Positions 30,543 through 40,718 of a DNA stretch of 64,000 nucleotides are shown here, piece by piece (position 1 is the stretch's first letter; each line of letters opens with the position of its first letter). The stretch is from Vreelandella zhanjiangensis DSM 21076 (lineage in GTDB: Bacteria; Pseudomonadota; Gammaproteobacteria; Pseudomonadales; Halomonadaceae). Under the pieces are notes generated by a model. It saw nothing but the letters and a program-made list of their open reading frames with translations. It searched no databases and was not told the DNA's origin. The stretch is taken from positions 434,001-498,000 of the forward strand of contig NZ_KB898646.1 in the NCBI RefSeq assembly GCF_000377665.1, in the 5' to 3' direction. A program made the translations under genes and the position numbers.

Positions 30543-31289
30543 ATGAGTCAAAACACACGGGAATCACTTTCAGCATTAATGGATAGCGAAAGTGATGAGC
30601 TGGAACTACGCCGAGTGTTGAAGGCACTACCAAATGACGCTGACGCGGCAGATACGTGGCGACGTTACCACTTGGCCCGCAGCATGATGCAGCGTGAACA
30701 GGGTGTTGATATTAGCGTTGATTTATCGGCTGGTATCATGTCGCGTCTGCAAGACGAGCCTGCACCGTTGCTTGATGATGCTCAAGAACGCACTCCCATG
30801 CGCTCAAACGGTATTTCTTTTGCACGGGGCGCGGGTGTGGCCGCGGCTGTATCTCTGATGGTAATCACCGGTGTGCAGTTCTTTGGTAACGGTAATACCA
30901 GTGGTACCGGGGTTAGTACGGGCGGCGACATGGCGGTGACTGCGTCAAATGGCGGTTCCATGGGAGGACAGGTACAGCCGGTAAGCCTGGGCGCTTCTCA
31001 GCCTGCCTCCGTGATGTCTGCCAACATGCCGATGTTTGAACCGACACCGTTCAGGCTTACAGGCCAGTCGCAAAGCGGCTTTATGAACGTAAGCGATGCA
31101 GGGTTTGATTCGGTAGCCGTACCGCAAACTGCCACTATGCAGCAAAGCACCGCTATCGATGTTGATCAGATAAGGCTTTTACAGTCTTATTTGGAGCAGC
31201 ACTCTCAAGGTGCCGCTTACGGTAATGGCGACAGCTGGATGCCGTTGATGCGTTCTTCTTCCGTCACTGAGCCGCTGGGTCAGCGTTGA
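30543..31289 (+). CDS. mucA: Anti-sigma factor MucA/RseA
   Basis: This 248-residue single-pass inner-membrane anti-sigma factor has an N-terminal cytoplasmic RseA domain (about residues 1-70: SLSALMDSESDELELRRVL, TWRRYHLARSMM), one membrane helix near 100-117 (GAGVAAAVSLMVITGVQFF), and a periplasmic domain rich in Gly, Ser and Gln. It should hold AlgU inactive until cleaved by AlgW/DegS-type proteases. Typical MucA is about 195 residues, so the periplasmic part is longer here. mucB starts 49 bases downstream. Confidence 0.93.
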   Translation: MSQNTRESLSALMDSESDELELRRVLKALPNDADAADTWRRYHLARSMMQREQGVDISVDLSAGIMSRLQDEPAPLLDDAQERTPMRSNGISFARGAGVAAAVSLMVITGVQFFGNGNTSGTGVSTGGDMAVTASNGGSMGGQVQPVSLGASQPASVMSANMPMFEPTPFRLTGQSQSGFMNVSDAGFDSVAVPQTATMQQSTAIDVDQIRLLQSYLEQHSQGAAYGNGDSWMPLMRSSSVTEPLGQR

Positions 31290-31338
31290 TAGCGCTGGCT
31301 TAATAAAGGCGACGATCGTTAGTGAAGGAATACCCCGC

Positions 31339-32283
31339 ATGATGGTAACTTGGCGAAGCAGGCTGGTGGCTCTGGGCGCATTAATGAGCGTCAGCCTGTT
31401 GCCTTTACAGACGTATGCACAAAGCGATACCCAGAATCTTTGTGTTGATACGTCTGCTGCTGAAACGCCCGCCAGCATTGAGCAGTGGCTCGAACGAAGT
31501 TTACAGGCTAGTCACTGCTATACCTTCCAGGCCAGAGCGGTGGCGATTAATTCTATTGATGTGCGTACATTAGCGCTTTCCCATCGCATTCAGGATGGCA
31601 TCCGCCAGCAGGTGGTGCAGCAACTTGATGGACCTTCCATCAGTGTTGAGCGCCGCTCGCGAGTGGGGCAGCTGGCCTGGAAAGCTAATGGAAGCAATGG
31701 CTTTCCTTCGCTAAAAGGTTGGACGGAGCACACGTCAAAAGTTTATGACATTAGTTTGGAAGAGGGCGCGCGTGTTGCAGGGCGGGACGCAGTGCAACTG
31801 CGTTTTGAGCCCCATGATAATCAGCGCTATACCCATGAATGGTGGTTAGATAACACCACGGGACTGCTACTTAAGCATGTGCTGAGCGACCCTACCGGAC
31901 GTATTCTCGAAACCTTTCAGGTAACCCAGCTGCATGAGCCCGAGCGTTACGAGGGGCAGATTGTAGTGGACGCTACACAACCCGCTTCTGAGCCATCTTG
32001 GCACGCGGAGTGGCTACCGGAAGGTTTTGTCGCGCAGCCTGTTTCAGCGCAAGGCCAAGAAGCTAATCAGCGCCTGTATAGCGATGGCTTGGCAACGATA
32101 AGTATTTTTGCCGAACCCCAGGCGGGCACACAAAATCTCAAGAGCGGCGTTAGCCAAATTGGTGTCTCCTCGATTGCGGTTGAAGCGCATGCCCAAGGTG
32201 ACTTGCAATGGCAGCTGGTAGGTATTGGCGAAGTTCCCCCGTCCATGCTTCAGCGTATTGTTCATTCGGTCGAATTTGATTAA
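31339..32283 (+). CDS. mucB: MucB/RseB periplasmic regulator
   Basis: This 314-residue periplasmic protein has a signal peptide (about residues 1-28, ending LQTYAQS) followed by the two MucB/RseB domains, with CYTFQARAVAINSID in the lipid-sensing first domain and HEWWLDNTTGLLLKHVLSD and ASEPSWHAEWLPEGF. MucB/RseB binds the periplasmic part of MucA and shields it from proteolysis until off-pathway lipopolysaccharide displaces it. The gene is in its usual place after mucA. Confidence 0.92.
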   Translation: MMVTWRSRLVALGALMSVSLLPLQTYAQSDTQNLCVDTSAAETPASIEQWLERSLQASHCYTFQARAVAINSIDVRTLALSHRIQDGIRQQVVQQLDGPSISVERRSRVGQLAWKANGSNGFPSLKGWTEHTSKVYDISLEEGARVAGRDAVQLRFEPHDNQRYTHEWWLDNTTGLLLKHVLSDPTGRILETFQVTQLHEPERYEGQIVVDATQPASEPSWHAEWLPEGFVAQPVSAQGQEANQRLYSDGLATISIFAEPQAGTQNLKSGVSQIGVSSIAVEAHAQGDLQWQLVGIGEVPPSMLQRIVHSVEFD

Positions 32284-32356
32284 ACGTGACTAACGGTTAA
32301 TGCCCTTTACTATTAATGTCCTTTACTACAAGTAAATTACGTCAGAGTAATGTGCA

Positions 32357-32806
32357 GTGATTAAGCCCTCGTGTGATGCTTTAAAGCGCTATGGAAGCGT
32401 CGTCGGCTATACCCAACATGGGCTGTTAGTCGATGTATCGGTTAAAGAGGCGTGTCAGCAGTGTGCTCAGGGCCGAGGCTGTGGCATGGGCATACTTGCT
32501 CGGCAGCAGCGCCAGCGCATCGAAGTAACCTCTTCTCATCCTGCCCCCTTACTTGGCGAGCGCTATCCGCTGGGTAGCCAAGTAACGCTTTCCCTTGAGC
32601 GCTCGGATATAACCCTATTGGCGTTACTCATCTATGCATTACCGCTTGTTATGGCGTTGCTGCTGGCTGGGTGCTTGGCTGCAATAAATGTGGTGGAGTG
32701 GGCTGTTCCTGCCAGCTTTTTTGCAACCCTGTTAATCGGAGTGTTAGGTTTAAAATATTTGCTTAGCGGGCGAACGGAACGCTTTCGCCCACGGTTGGTC
32801 AGTTAA
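32357..32806 (+). CDS. rseC: RseC/MucC inner-membrane protein
   Basis: This 149-residue membrane protein has an N-terminal cysteine-rich segment (CQQCAQGRGCGMGIL) and two membrane helices at about residues 90-112 and 117-135. RseC/MucC modulates the AlgU/RpoE response and, in some bacteria, reducing systems for SoxR; the exact biochemical activity is not settled. It starts at GTG 32357 without a strong binding site. An ATG start is not available in the conserved region. mucD follows 65 bases later. Confidence 0.88.
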   Translation: MIKPSCDALKRYGSVVGYTQHGLLVDVSVKEACQQCAQGRGCGMGILARQQRQRIEVTSSHPAPLLGERYPLGSQVTLSLERSDITLLALLIYALPLVMALLLAGCLAAINVVEWAVPASFFATLLIGVLGLKYLLSGRTERFRPRLVS

Positions 32807-32871
32807 TTGTCCTGCACCTCGCATGAGTTGCATTTCCTTCGTTTGATGTCTGCTTTAGTAGGAGCTCTTGC

Positions 32872-34293
32872 ATGAAGCGCTTGGTTCTCCCCTCGGCACT
32901 ATGGCTATGCCTGATGGCACTCCTGACAATCGGTCAAAGTGCTTACGCTTATAATTTACCTGATTTCACTGAGCTGGTTGAAGACGCCGCTCCCGGGGTG
33001 GTCAATATCTCCACCAGCCGTACTGTCCAGCGCAGTAGCGCTCCTTCCATAGGTGGATTCGGCGGTCAGGAAATCCCGGAAATCTTTCGGCATTTCTTTG
33101 GCGATAGTTTTGGCGATAGTTTTCCCACCCCGCCAGGGAGTGGCCAGGGGCGTAGTGAAGAGCGCCAATCGCTGGGTTCCGGGTTTGTGATTAGCGAAGA
33201 TGGCTACGTCATGACGAATGCCCACGTGGTGCAGGATGCTGATGAAATTCTGGTGCGTTTAAATGACCGTCGTGAGCTTCCTGCAGAACTCATTGGTAGC
33301 GATGCGCAAACGGACGTGGCTCTGCTGAAAATTGATGCAACGGACTTGCCCGTTCTGAATCTAGGCAATTCTGATGATTTGAAAGTGGGTGAGTGGGTTG
33401 CCGCTATCGGTTCTCCCTTTGGTTTTGACCATTCGGTCACTGCTGGCATTGTGAGTGCAATCAATCGTACGTTGCCGCGCGATGCTTACGTTCCGTTTAT
33501 TCAAACCGATGTGGCGATAAATCCCGGTAATTCAGGTGGCCCGCTGTTTAATCTGGACGGCGAAGTGGTCGGGATTAACTCGCAAATCTTTACCCGCAGC
33601 GGCGGCTTTATGGGGCTTTCGTTTGCGATCCCGATTAATGTGGCCATGGACGTTGCCGACCAGTTGCGCGAAGGCGGCCACGTTGACCGCGGCTGGCTGG
33701 GCGTGATGATCCAGCCGGTGTCGCGTGATTTAGCCGAATCGTTTGGTATGGCAAATGCCAGCGGTGCGCTAATTGCCGACCTAGACCCTGAAGGCCCCGC
33801 GGCTCAAGGCGGCTTACGCGCAGGCGATGTGATTATTAGCGTAAATGGCGATGAGGTTGATCGTTCAAGCTCGCTACCGCGTTTGATTGGCCGTGTAGCC
33901 CCAGGCAGTGAGGTAGAGCTGACCCTGATGCGTGATGGCGAAGAAGTTACCGAAACCGTTGAGCTGGGTCACTGGCCGGATTCCGAAAAGGCCGAGGGCG
34001 AGGGCAGCAATAACCAGGTACGCTTAGGGATTTCGGTCGCTGAGCTTGACGATACCGTGCGTGAGCGCTTGAGCATCGATGGAGGTGTTGAAGTTCGCCA
34101 GGTTGAGCCAGGTAGCGTTGCCGCACAGGCAGGCCTGCAAGTGGGCGATGTACTGGTAAGCATTGACCACCGGGGTGTGTCATCAGCCGATGAGCTGTTG
34201 AGCATTGTTGAAGGACTGCCTAGCGATCGGGCAATTCCACTGCGTATTTACCGTGATGGACGCTCACTGTTTGTCGCTCTGCGCCTGGAATAA
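32872..34293 (+). CDS. mucD: Periplasmic serine protease MucD (DegP/HtrA family)
   Basis: This 473-residue secreted HtrA protease has a signal peptide (residues 1-26, ending QSAYA) and a trypsin-like domain whose triad is visible as His in MTNAHVVQDADE, Asp in TDVALLKI and Ser in NPGNSGGPLF. Two PDZ domains follow (about 275-365 and 385-470). MucD degrades misfolded envelope proteins and dampens AlgU activation. It is the last gene of the algU cluster, and a hairpin follows its stop. Confidence 0.95.
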   Translation: MKRLVLPSALWLCLMALLTIGQSAYAYNLPDFTELVEDAAPGVVNISTSRTVQRSSAPSIGGFGGQEIPEIFRHFFGDSFGDSFPTPPGSGQGRSEERQSLGSGFVISEDGYVMTNAHVVQDADEILVRLNDRRELPAELIGSDAQTDVALLKIDATDLPVLNLGNSDDLKVGEWVAAIGSPFGFDHSVTAGIVSAINRTLPRDAYVPFIQTDVAINPGNSGGPLFNLDGEVVGINSQIFTRSGGFMGLSFAIPINVAMDVADQLREGGHVDRGWLGVMIQPVSRDLAESFGMANASGALIADLDPEGPAAQGGLRAGDVIISVNGDEVDRSSSLPRLIGRVAPGSEVELTLMRDGEEVTETVELGHWPDSEKAEGEGSNNQVRLGISVAELDDTVRERLSIDGGVEVRQVEPGSVAAQAGLQVGDVLVSIDHRGVSSADELLSIVEGLPSDRAIPLRIYRDGRSLFVALRLE

Positions 34294-34310
34294 GCGCTTT
34301 CCTGCCTATT

Positions 34311-34335
34311 CAGTCCGGCGGTTCTCGCCGGACTG
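34311..34335 (+). terminator. Hairpin after mucD
   Basis: A perfect 10-bp stem (CAGTCCGGCG / CGCCGGACTG) with a 5-base loop lies 18 bases after the mucD stop. The following CTGTTCCTAT is not a strong T run, so it may be a weak terminator or an mRNA-stabilising stem. Confidence 0.5.
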
Positions 34336-34487
34336 CTGTTCCTATCCCCCGCATATCGCTACAATAGCGCTTATCTTTTTAACGAAAATAGATAAAGCGG
34401 CCAAGGGGCCGACTGTTTTCGAGCTTTAAACTCTCGAGGCGGCCATTGTTAAAGCCGCTTGCGTATCACTAAGGCAGAACACTCTCG

Positions 34488-36305
34488 ATGTCCCATGACG
34501 TTTCTAGCAGCAAGCTCAAAAACATAAGAAACTTCTCGATTATCGCGCATATTGACCACGGGAAATCGACCCTTTCTGATCGTTTGATCCAAACCTGTGG
34601 TGGCCTGACCCAGCGTGAGCTGAAAGAGCAAGTGCTCGACTCCATGGATATTGAGCGCGAGCGCGGCATTACCATTAAAGCGCAGTCAGTGACGCTCGAT
34701 TACACCGCGGCCGATGGCGAGGTGTATCAGCTCAATTTCATCGATACGCCCGGGCACGTGGATTTCTCCTACGAAGTATCGCGCTCGCTTTATGCCTGCG
34801 AAGGGGCGCTGCTGGTTGTGGATGCGGCCCAAGGGGTTGAGGCGCAATCGGTGGCTAACTGCTATACCGCCATCGAGCAGGGCCTGGAAGTGCTGCCCGT
34901 CCTCAATAAAATCGATTTACCTCAAGCCGACCCAGACAAGGTAGCGCAAGAAATCGAGGAAATCATTGGCCTTGATGCTACTGACGCCTGTCAGGTGTCA
35001 GCCAAAAGCGGTATCGGTATCGATGCCCTGCTTGAGCGTTTGGTTCGGGATATTCCGCCGCCCAAAGGCGACCGGGATGCGCCCCTGCAGGCACTAATCA
35101 TTGACTCCTGGTTTGATAACTATCTGGGCGTTGTTTCGCTGGTGCGCTTGTTTGACGGCACGCTGCGCAAGGGCGAAAAAATCCGTATCAAGTCAACGGG
35201 CCGCGATTGGAACACCACCGAAGTGGGCATTTTCACCCCGCTGCGCAAAGAAACCAACATTCTGCGCGCCGGTGAAGTGGGCTTTATTGTCGCCGGTATT
35301 AAAGAGATCCACGGCGCGCCGGTGGGTGACACCATCACCCATACCAAAACGCCCGATGTGCCGCGTCTGCCGGGTTTCCAAAAGGTGAAACCTCAGGTGT
35401 ATGCCGGTATGTTCCCGGTCAGCGCCGATGATTACGAAGACTTCCGTGATGCGCTTGAAAAGCTCGCGCTCAACGATGCTTCTTTAGAGTATGAACCGGA
35501 AAACTCGGATGCCCTGGGCTTTGGTTTCCGCGTTGGTTTCCTCGGCACGCTGCACATGGAAATCATCCAGGAGCGGCTTGAGCGCGAATACGATATTGAT
35601 CTCATTACCACTGCCCCTACCGTGGTATACGAACTCGCCATGAAAAATGGCGACGTCATCTACGTCTCTAACCCCTCCAAGCTGCCGGATATGGCAGACG
35701 TGGATGAAATGCGTGAGCCTATCGTGCGGGCGAGCATTCTGGTGCCGCAGGAGTTCGTGGGCAACGTGATCACCGAGTGTGAGCAACGCCGTGGAACCCA
35801 GAAGGACATGCAGTTCCTGGGTAACCAGATCCAGCTGGCCTATGAGCTGCCGATGTCGGAAGTGGTCATGGACTTCTTCGATCGTCTGAAATCCATCTCC
35901 CGTGGCTATGCGTCGCTTGAATACAATTTCGAGCGTTTTGAAGAGGCCAAGCTGGTGCGTCTGGATGTACTGATCAACAGCGAAAAGGTAGATGCTCTCG
36001 CGGTGATCATTCACCGTGACCACGCCCACAGCCGTGGCCGGTTGCTGGTCGAGAAAATGAAAGAGCTGATTCCGCGTCAGATGTTTGACGTGGCTATTCA
36101 GGCGGCCATTGGTGGTCAGGTCGTGGCGCGTTCTACGGTGAAGGCACTGCGTAAGAACGTGACCGCCAAGTGTTATGGCGGCGACGTAAGCCGTAAGAAG
36201 AAACTGCTGGAAAAACAGAAAGCCGGTAAAAAGCGGATGAAACAGGTGGGGCGTGTTGAAATTCCCCAGGATGCCTTCCTCGCTGTGCTCAAGGTTAACG
36301 ACTAG
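34488..36305 (+). CDS. lepA: Elongation factor 4 (LepA)
   Basis: This 605-residue translational GTPase has G1 [10 protein letters not shown]2 around [12 protein letters not shown]3 DTPGHVDF, G4 NKIDLPQAD, domain II, and the LepA-specific C-terminal domain with [17 protein letters not shown] and [12 protein letters not shown]4 remodels stalled or tRNA-translocated ribosomes. Its N terminus is about nine residues longer than in E. coli before [11 protein letters not shown]. lepB begins 14 bases downstream, the conserved lepA-lepB pair. Confidence 0.97.
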   Translation: MSHDVSSSKLKNIRNFSIIAHIDHGKSTLSDRLIQTCGGLTQRELKEQVLDSMDIERERGITIKAQSVTLDYTAADGEVYQLNFIDTPGHVDFSYEVSRSLYACEGALLVVDAAQGVEAQSVANCYTAIEQGLEVLPVLNKIDLPQADPDKVAQEIEEIIGLDATDACQVSAKSGIGIDALLERLVRDIPPPKGDRDAPLQALIIDSWFDNYLGVVSLVRLFDGTLRKGEKIRIKSTGRDWNTTEVGIFTPLRKETNILRAGEVGFIVAGIKEIHGAPVGDTITHTKTPDVPRLPGFQKVKPQVYAGMFPVSADDYEDFRDALEKLALNDASLEYEPENSDALGFGFRVGFLGTLHMEIIQERLEREYDIDLITTAPTVVYELAMKNGDVIYVSNPSKLPDMADVDEMREPIVRASILVPQEFVGNVITECEQRRGTQKDMQFLGNQIQLAYELPMSEVVMDFFDRLKSISRGYASLEYNFERFEEAKLVRLDVLINSEKVDALAVIIHRDHAHSRGRLLVEKMKELIPRQMFDVAIQAAIGGQVVARSTVKALRKNVTAKCYGGDVSRKKKLLEKQKAGKKRMKQVGRVEIPQDAFLAVLKVND

Positions 36306-36319
36306 GGAATACGTCCTCT

Positions 36320-37123
36320 ATGGATTTTTCATTACTGCTGGTACTGGCCGTTGCAATTTCAGGTGTCATTTATTTCATTGATGCTGTCTGGTTGCGGCCC
36401 AAGCGGCGTGAGCGCCTGGCCAAGGCGGAAGCGGCAACGACCGAAGGCGTGGATGCGCCTACGCGGGATAAACTGCTCAAAGAACCATGGCCTGTAGACT
36501 ACGCGCGCTCGTTTTTCCCGGTGCTGCTGGTGGTGCTGGTGGTGCGCAGCTTCATTGTCGAGCCGTTCCAGATTCCCTCGGGCTCAATGCGCCCAACTCT
36601 GGAGGTTGGTGACTTCATCCTGGTAAACAAGTTTGCCTATGGGCTTCGCCTGCCTGTCGTTCATGACCGTATCCTGGAAGTGGATGATCCTGAGCGCGGC
36701 GATGTGATGGTATTCCGCTTTCCCGATGAGCCATCGGTCAACTTCATCAAGCGTGTGGTAGGCCTGCCGGGTGATCTTATCCGCTACGAAGATAAGCAGC
36801 TTTATGTGAATGGCGAACCGGTCGCTAAAACGTTGCTGGAAGAAGGTCCCGAAACCGCGCCTCAAGAGCTATTATTGCAAGAGCGGCTAGGTAGCGCGAG
36901 CCACGCTATTTATAACAACCCGCGCGACCCAGGGCCGCAAATGCGTGAAGTCGAAGTGCCCGAAGGCCACTACTTCATGATGGGCGATAACCGGGATCAC
37001 TCCAACGATAGCCGTTACTGGGGATTTGTACCCGAAGAAAATATCGTAGGACGTGCCTTTGCAGTATGGATGCATTGGGATGGCGGTTTGCCAAGCTTTA
37101 GCAGTGTGCGAAGCATTGAATGA
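36320..37123 (+). CDS. lepB: Signal peptidase I
   Basis: This 267-residue inner-membrane protease removes signal peptides at the periplasmic face. It has two N-terminal membrane helices (about residues 3-21 and 62-78), catalytic Ser in PSGSMRPTL and catalytic Lys in FIKRVVGLPGD, followed by MGDNRDHSNDSRYWG. It follows lepA and precedes rnc by 64 bases. Confidence 0.96.
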   Translation: MDFSLLLVLAVAISGVIYFIDAVWLRPKRRERLAKAEAATTEGVDAPTRDKLLKEPWPVDYARSFFPVLLVVLVVRSFIVEPFQIPSGSMRPTLEVGDFILVNKFAYGLRLPVVHDRILEVDDPERGDVMVFRFPDEPSVNFIKRVVGLPGDLIRYEDKQLYVNGEPVAKTLLEEGPETAPQELLLQERLGSASHAIYNNPRDPGPQMREVEVPEGHYFMMGDNRDHSNDSRYWGFVPEENIVGRAFAVWMHWDGGLPSFSSVRSIE

Positions 37124-37187
37124 ACAGGTTTAGGTTGGTTTTGATCAATCATGTCACTTTAGTTAACGTCAATGACGTAGGAGCTCT

Positions 37188-37880
37188 GTGAGTAATTCCT
37201 TAAACGCTTTTTGCCGACGAATCGGCCACACCTTTGGCGACGAATCGCTCTTGGAGTTGGCCATGACTCACCGAAGCTACGGTGGGCGTAACAATGAGCG
37301 CCTGGAGTTTTTAGGCGACTCGATTGTTAACTTCGTTATCGCAGAAGCTTTGTTTCAGCGTTTCCCTCAGGCGCGCGAAGGGCAGTTGTCGCGCCTTCGC
37401 GCTCGTTTGGTGAAAGGCCAGACGCTAGCTGAACTAGCCCGTGAAATGACCTTTGGCGAATGCTTGCGCCTGGGTTCCGGGGAAATGAAAAGCGGAGGGC
37501 ATCGTCGCGAGTCGATCCTCGCCGATGCGGTTGAAGCGATAATTGGTGCCATTTATCTGGACGCCGGTATGGATGTCGTCCGAGAACGCGTTCTTTCCTG
37601 GTACGCCGAGCGGCTAGAGAATATCTCGTTACAAGATACCCAGAAAGATCCTAAAACACGCTTACAAGAGTTTTTGCAATCGCGTCAGGCAGCGCTGCCG
37701 CGCTATGAAGTGGTCTCTGTAAAGGGCGAGGCGCATGCCCAGACCTTTACCGTGGAGTGCTACATTGAGCTACTAAGCGAGCATACCACCGGTAAAGGCC
37801 CTAGCCGCCGCCATGCTGAACAGCAGGCGGCAGAAGAAGCGCTTTCGTACCTTGAGAAAAAACCAGGAGACAAATCATGA
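37188..37880 (+). CDS. rnc: Ribonuclease III
   Basis: This 230-residue double-strand-specific endoribonuclease processes rRNA and other RNAs. The signature [16 protein letters not shown] contains the metal-binding acidic residues, a second acidic site lies in [15 protein letters not shown], and the C-terminal dsRNA-binding domain spans about residues 155-225 ([27 protein letters not shown]). It starts at GTG 37188 with AGGAG upstream. It overlaps era by 4 bases. Confidence 0.96.
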   Translation: MSNSLNAFCRRIGHTFGDESLLELAMTHRSYGGRNNERLEFLGDSIVNFVIAEALFQRFPQAREGQLSRLRARLVKGQTLAELAREMTFGECLRLGSGEMKSGGHRRESILADAVEAIIGAIYLDAGMDVVRERVLSWYAERLENISLQDTQKDPKTRLQEFLQSRQAALPRYEVVSVKGEAHAQTFTVECYIELLSEHTTGKGPSRRHAEQQAAEEALSYLEKKPGDKS

Positions 37881-38776
37881 GCCAATCCTGCGGCTTTGTG
37901 GCCATCGTCGGACGGCCTAACGTAGGCAAATCAACCCTCATGAATCGAATTCTGGGGCAAAAAATCTCCATTACCTCACGGCGTCCACAAACCACGCGTC
38001 ACCAGGTAATGGGCATTAAAACGGTTGAAGACACGCAGTTTATCTACGTGGATACGCCCGGCATGCACATCATGTCGAAAGACCGCAATAAAGCCATCAA
38101 CCGCTTTATGAACCAAGCGGCTACCCAGGCGCTGCGTGATGTCGACTGTGTGGTGTTTATTATCGACCGCACCCGCTGGACCGAGGAAGACCAGGCGGTA
38201 CTCAAGCGCCTTGAGCACGTTAAAGCGCCGGTGATTCTGGCAGTCAACAAGGTCGATCGTCTGCAGGACAAGGGTGATCTACTCCCCTGGCTTGCAGAAG
38301 TGGGTGCGCGGCGAGAGTTTGCAGCCGTTGTGCCTATTTCGGCCAAACACGGCACTCAGGTGGATACGCTGGAAGAGGAAGTGGCCAAGTACCTGCCGGA
38401 AAGCGTGCATTTCTTCCCCGAAGACCAGATTACCGACAAGAGCCTGCGCTTTATGGCGGCTGAGCTTGTGCGTGAGAAAGTCATGCGCCAGCTGGGCGAC
38501 GAGCTGCCATACCAGATGACCGTCGAGATCGAAGAGTTCCGCGAAACCGAGCGCGTCACGCATATCAGCGCGTTGATTCTGGTGGAACGCCAAGGTCAGA
38601 AGGTAATTCTGATCGGTGAAAACGGCGACCGGATCAAGAGCATTGGCCGCGAAGCGCGTCTGGATATGGAGCGTGCGCTGGGTACCAAGGTCATGCTTAA
38701 TATGTGGGTGAAAGTGAAGCGCGGTTGGTCCGATGACGAGCGTGCTTTGAAAAGCCTGGGTTACGATCTCGATTGA
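37877..38776 (+). CDS. era: GTPase Era
   Basis: This 299-residue GTPase matures 16S rRNA in the 30S subunit. It has P-loop [11 protein letters not shown]2 and G3 [10 protein letters not shown] and DTPGMH, G4 NKVD, and a C-terminal KH domain with [16 protein letters not shown]. It overlaps rnc and recO by 4 bases each, the compact rnc-era-recO arrangement found widely in proteobacteria. Confidence 0.97.
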   Translation: MSQSCGFVAIVGRPNVGKSTLMNRILGQKISITSRRPQTTRHQVMGIKTVEDTQFIYVDTPGMHIMSKDRNKAINRFMNQAATQALRDVDCVVFIIDRTRWTEEDQAVLKRLEHVKAPVILAVNKVDRLQDKGDLLPWLAEVGARREFAAVVPISAKHGTQVDTLEEEVAKYLPESVHFFPEDQITDKSLRFMAAELVREKVMRQLGDELPYQMTVEIEEFRETERVTHISALILVERQGQKVILIGENGDRIKSIGREARLDMERALGTKVMLNMWVKVKRGWSDDERALKSLGYDLD

Positions 38777-38784
38777 GTGTCGCG

Positions 38785-39477
38785 ATGTCAGCGGAGCCCG
38801 CCTTCTTACTGCACCGCAAGCCTTATCGTGAAACCAGTGCGTTGGTGGATTTATTAACGCTGAATAATGGCCGCATACGCGCCGTTGCCCATGGCGGGCA
38901 GCGGCCGGGGTCGAAGTCACGTCAACGCTTGCAGCCGTTCACGCCACTATTTGTTAGCTGGCGCGGTGAGCGGGATCTCAAGCGACTTACCTTGATGGAG
39001 TCGCGGGGGCAGACGGCATTATTGGCGGGTGAGGGCTTGCTATGCGGCCTTTACGCGAATGAAATTGCCACCCGCTTATTGCCGTTAGAGCTCGCCGCAG
39101 GCGATGTCTTTGCCTTCTATACGGCGCTGCTTGAAGCGCTTCCTATCCCTTCTGAACGGGCTTTAGCTTTACGCCGCTATGAGTGGGCACTGCTTGAAGC
39201 GCTTGAAGCGACGCCGCGTTTTTGTACACCCGACGGTAATCCGCTAGACCCACAGGTTCGCTACCGGTTTGATGCGCAGAGCCGTGCTTTTCTACCCGCA
39301 GATAACGGGCTCGAAGCTCGCGCACTGCGCTATGTAGAACAAGGCGACTGGCAGCATGCGGGTCTTGCCAACGTTCTAAAATCCGTTATGCGCGCTGCGC
39401 TGGCGCCGCACTTGGGGTCGACCGCTCTGCGCTCTCGGGAGCTTATGGTGGCGCTGGCCCGCCGACGTCAACCATAG
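38785..39477 (+). CDS. recO: DNA repair protein RecO
   Basis: This 230-residue recombination mediator loads RecA onto SSB-coated DNA with RecR. It has an N-terminal OB fold (FLLHRKPYRETSALVDLLT, AHGGQRPGSKSR) and a C-terminal helical domain. The start was placed at ATG 38785; a TTG at 38773 overlaps the era stop and would add four residues, so either is possible. No zinc-binding cysteine quartet is seen, as in E. coli RecO. Confidence 0.9.
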   Translation: MSAEPAFLLHRKPYRETSALVDLLTLNNGRIRAVAHGGQRPGSKSRQRLQPFTPLFVSWRGERDLKRLTLMESRGQTALLAGEGLLCGLYANEIATRLLPLELAAGDVFAFYTALLEALPIPSERALALRRYEWALLEALEATPRFCTPDGNPLDPQVRYRFDAQSRAFLPADNGLEARALRYVEQGDWQHAGLANVLKSVMRAALAPHLGSTALRSRELMVALARRRQP

Positions 39478-39512
39478 TCTACGCTTACGACTTTTCTTGA
39501 TTGGAGACAGTT

Positions 39513-40337
39513 ATGCATCCTCCTCGCATTCTACTCGGCGTTAATATTGATCATATCGCCACGCTGCGCCAGGCGCGCGGCACCCGCTACCCTGATCCGG
39601 TACAGGCCGCTTTACTTGCCGAAGAAGCGGGCGCCGATGGTATTACCGTGCACCTGCGCGAAGACCGCCGCCATATCCAGCCCCGCGATGTGCGGCTATT
39701 AGCCGAGATGCTCAATACCCGTATGAACCTGGAAATGGCGGTGACCGAGGAGATGCTTGCGCTGGCCGATGAAGTGCGTCCGGCTCACGTTTGTCTGGTG
39801 CCGGAGAAGCGTGAAGAGCTTACGACCGAAGGCGGGCTGGATGTGGTAGGCGGCTTTGACGCTATTGCCAGCGCGTGTGAGCGGCTTAAAAAAGCGGGTT
39901 GTGATGTGTCGCTGTTTATCGACCCTGAAGAAGCGCAAATCGATGCGGCCCATCGCGCTGGCGCGCCGACGATTGAGCTGCATACCGGCGCTTATGCCGA
40001 AGCCAAACCTGGCAGTGACGTGGCTAATGCAGAGTACGAGCGTTTGACCGCTGCCGCCACGCACGCGGTATCGCTGGGCCTGGTGGTTAACGCGGGACAC
40101 GGCCTTCACTACCACAACGTAGAAGCGATAGCCGCGCTACCCGGGGTGAATGAGCTAAATATTGGCCATGCCATTATTGCTCGCGCGCTGTTTGTCGGCC
40201 TTAAAGAAGCCGTGCAGGAAATGAAGCGGCTGATTATCGCAGGCCAGGAAGCAGGCCTGATGGCCGCGTTGGATGCGCATGACCACGAACACGACCATGA
40301 TCATGCGCATAACCACCATGAATGCTGCGGTCACTAA
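39513..40337 (+). CDS. pdxJ: Pyridoxine 5'-phosphate synthase with His-rich tail
   Basis: This 274-residue TIM-barrel enzyme condenses 1-deoxyxylulose 5-phosphate with 3-amino-2-oxopropyl phosphate, the last step of vitamin B6 synthesis. Motifs [47 protein letters not shown] and [11 protein letters not shown] are intact. The start is ATG 39513 with TTGGAG upstream. The C-terminal 21 residues after LMAAL carry nine His, several Asp/Glu and a Cys-Cys pair, unlike the ordinary PdxJ end, and may bind metal. It sits between recO and acpS, as in many gammaproteobacteria. Confidence 0.94.
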   Translation: MHPPRILLGVNIDHIATLRQARGTRYPDPVQAALLAEEAGADGITVHLREDRRHIQPRDVRLLAEMLNTRMNLEMAVTEEMLALADEVRPAHVCLVPEKREELTTEGGLDVVGGFDAIASACERLKKAGCDVSLFIDPEEAQIDAAHRAGAPTIELHTGAYAEAKPGSDVANAEYERLTAAATHAVSLGLVVNAGHGLHYHNVEAIAALPGVNELNIGHAIIARALFVGLKEAVQEMKRLIIAGQEAGLMAALDAHDHEHDHDHAHNHHECCGH

Positions 40338-40340
40338 ACT

Positions 40341-40718
40341 ATGATTGTGGGTATCGGCTCTGATATTGCCCGGGTAGCGCGTTTTACGCAGGCGATGGAG
40401 CGCCATGGGCCACGCTTTGCCAAGCGGATTCTGGGGGTTGATGAGTACGCCATCTGGCAGCAGAAGGGCGAGCCGACGGCCTATCTGGCCAAACGGTTCG
40501 CCGCTAAAGAAGCCTTTGTAAAAGCGCTAGGGCTGGGTCTTCGCGGCGGTATGCAATGGGGCGATATTCAGGTAATCAACGACGCCCTGGGTAAGCCCCA
40601 TCTACAGTTAAGTCATGAAGCCAAGCGGCTAATGCAGGCATCGGGTGCCACCACCAGCCACATCACGTTAAGTGATGAAGCCGAGTATGCCGTCGCCTTT
40701 GTCATTCTTGAGCGTTAG
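40341..40718 (+). CDS. acpS: Holo-ACP synthase
   Basis: This 125-residue phosphopantetheinyl transferase converts apo-ACP to its active form. The family motifs VGIGSDIARVARF, with the Mg-binding Asp, and FAAKEAFVKALG are present. It starts 3 bases after pdxJ, the standard pdxJ-acpS pair. Its 3' end overlaps the 3' end of the convergent gacS gene by 17 bases. Confidence 0.96.
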   Translation: MIVGIGSDIARVARFTQAMERHGPRFAKRILGVDEYAIWQQKGEPTAYLAKRFAAKEAFVKALGLGLRGGMQWGDIQVINDALGKPHLQLSHEAKRLMQASGATTSHITLSDEAEYAVAFVILER

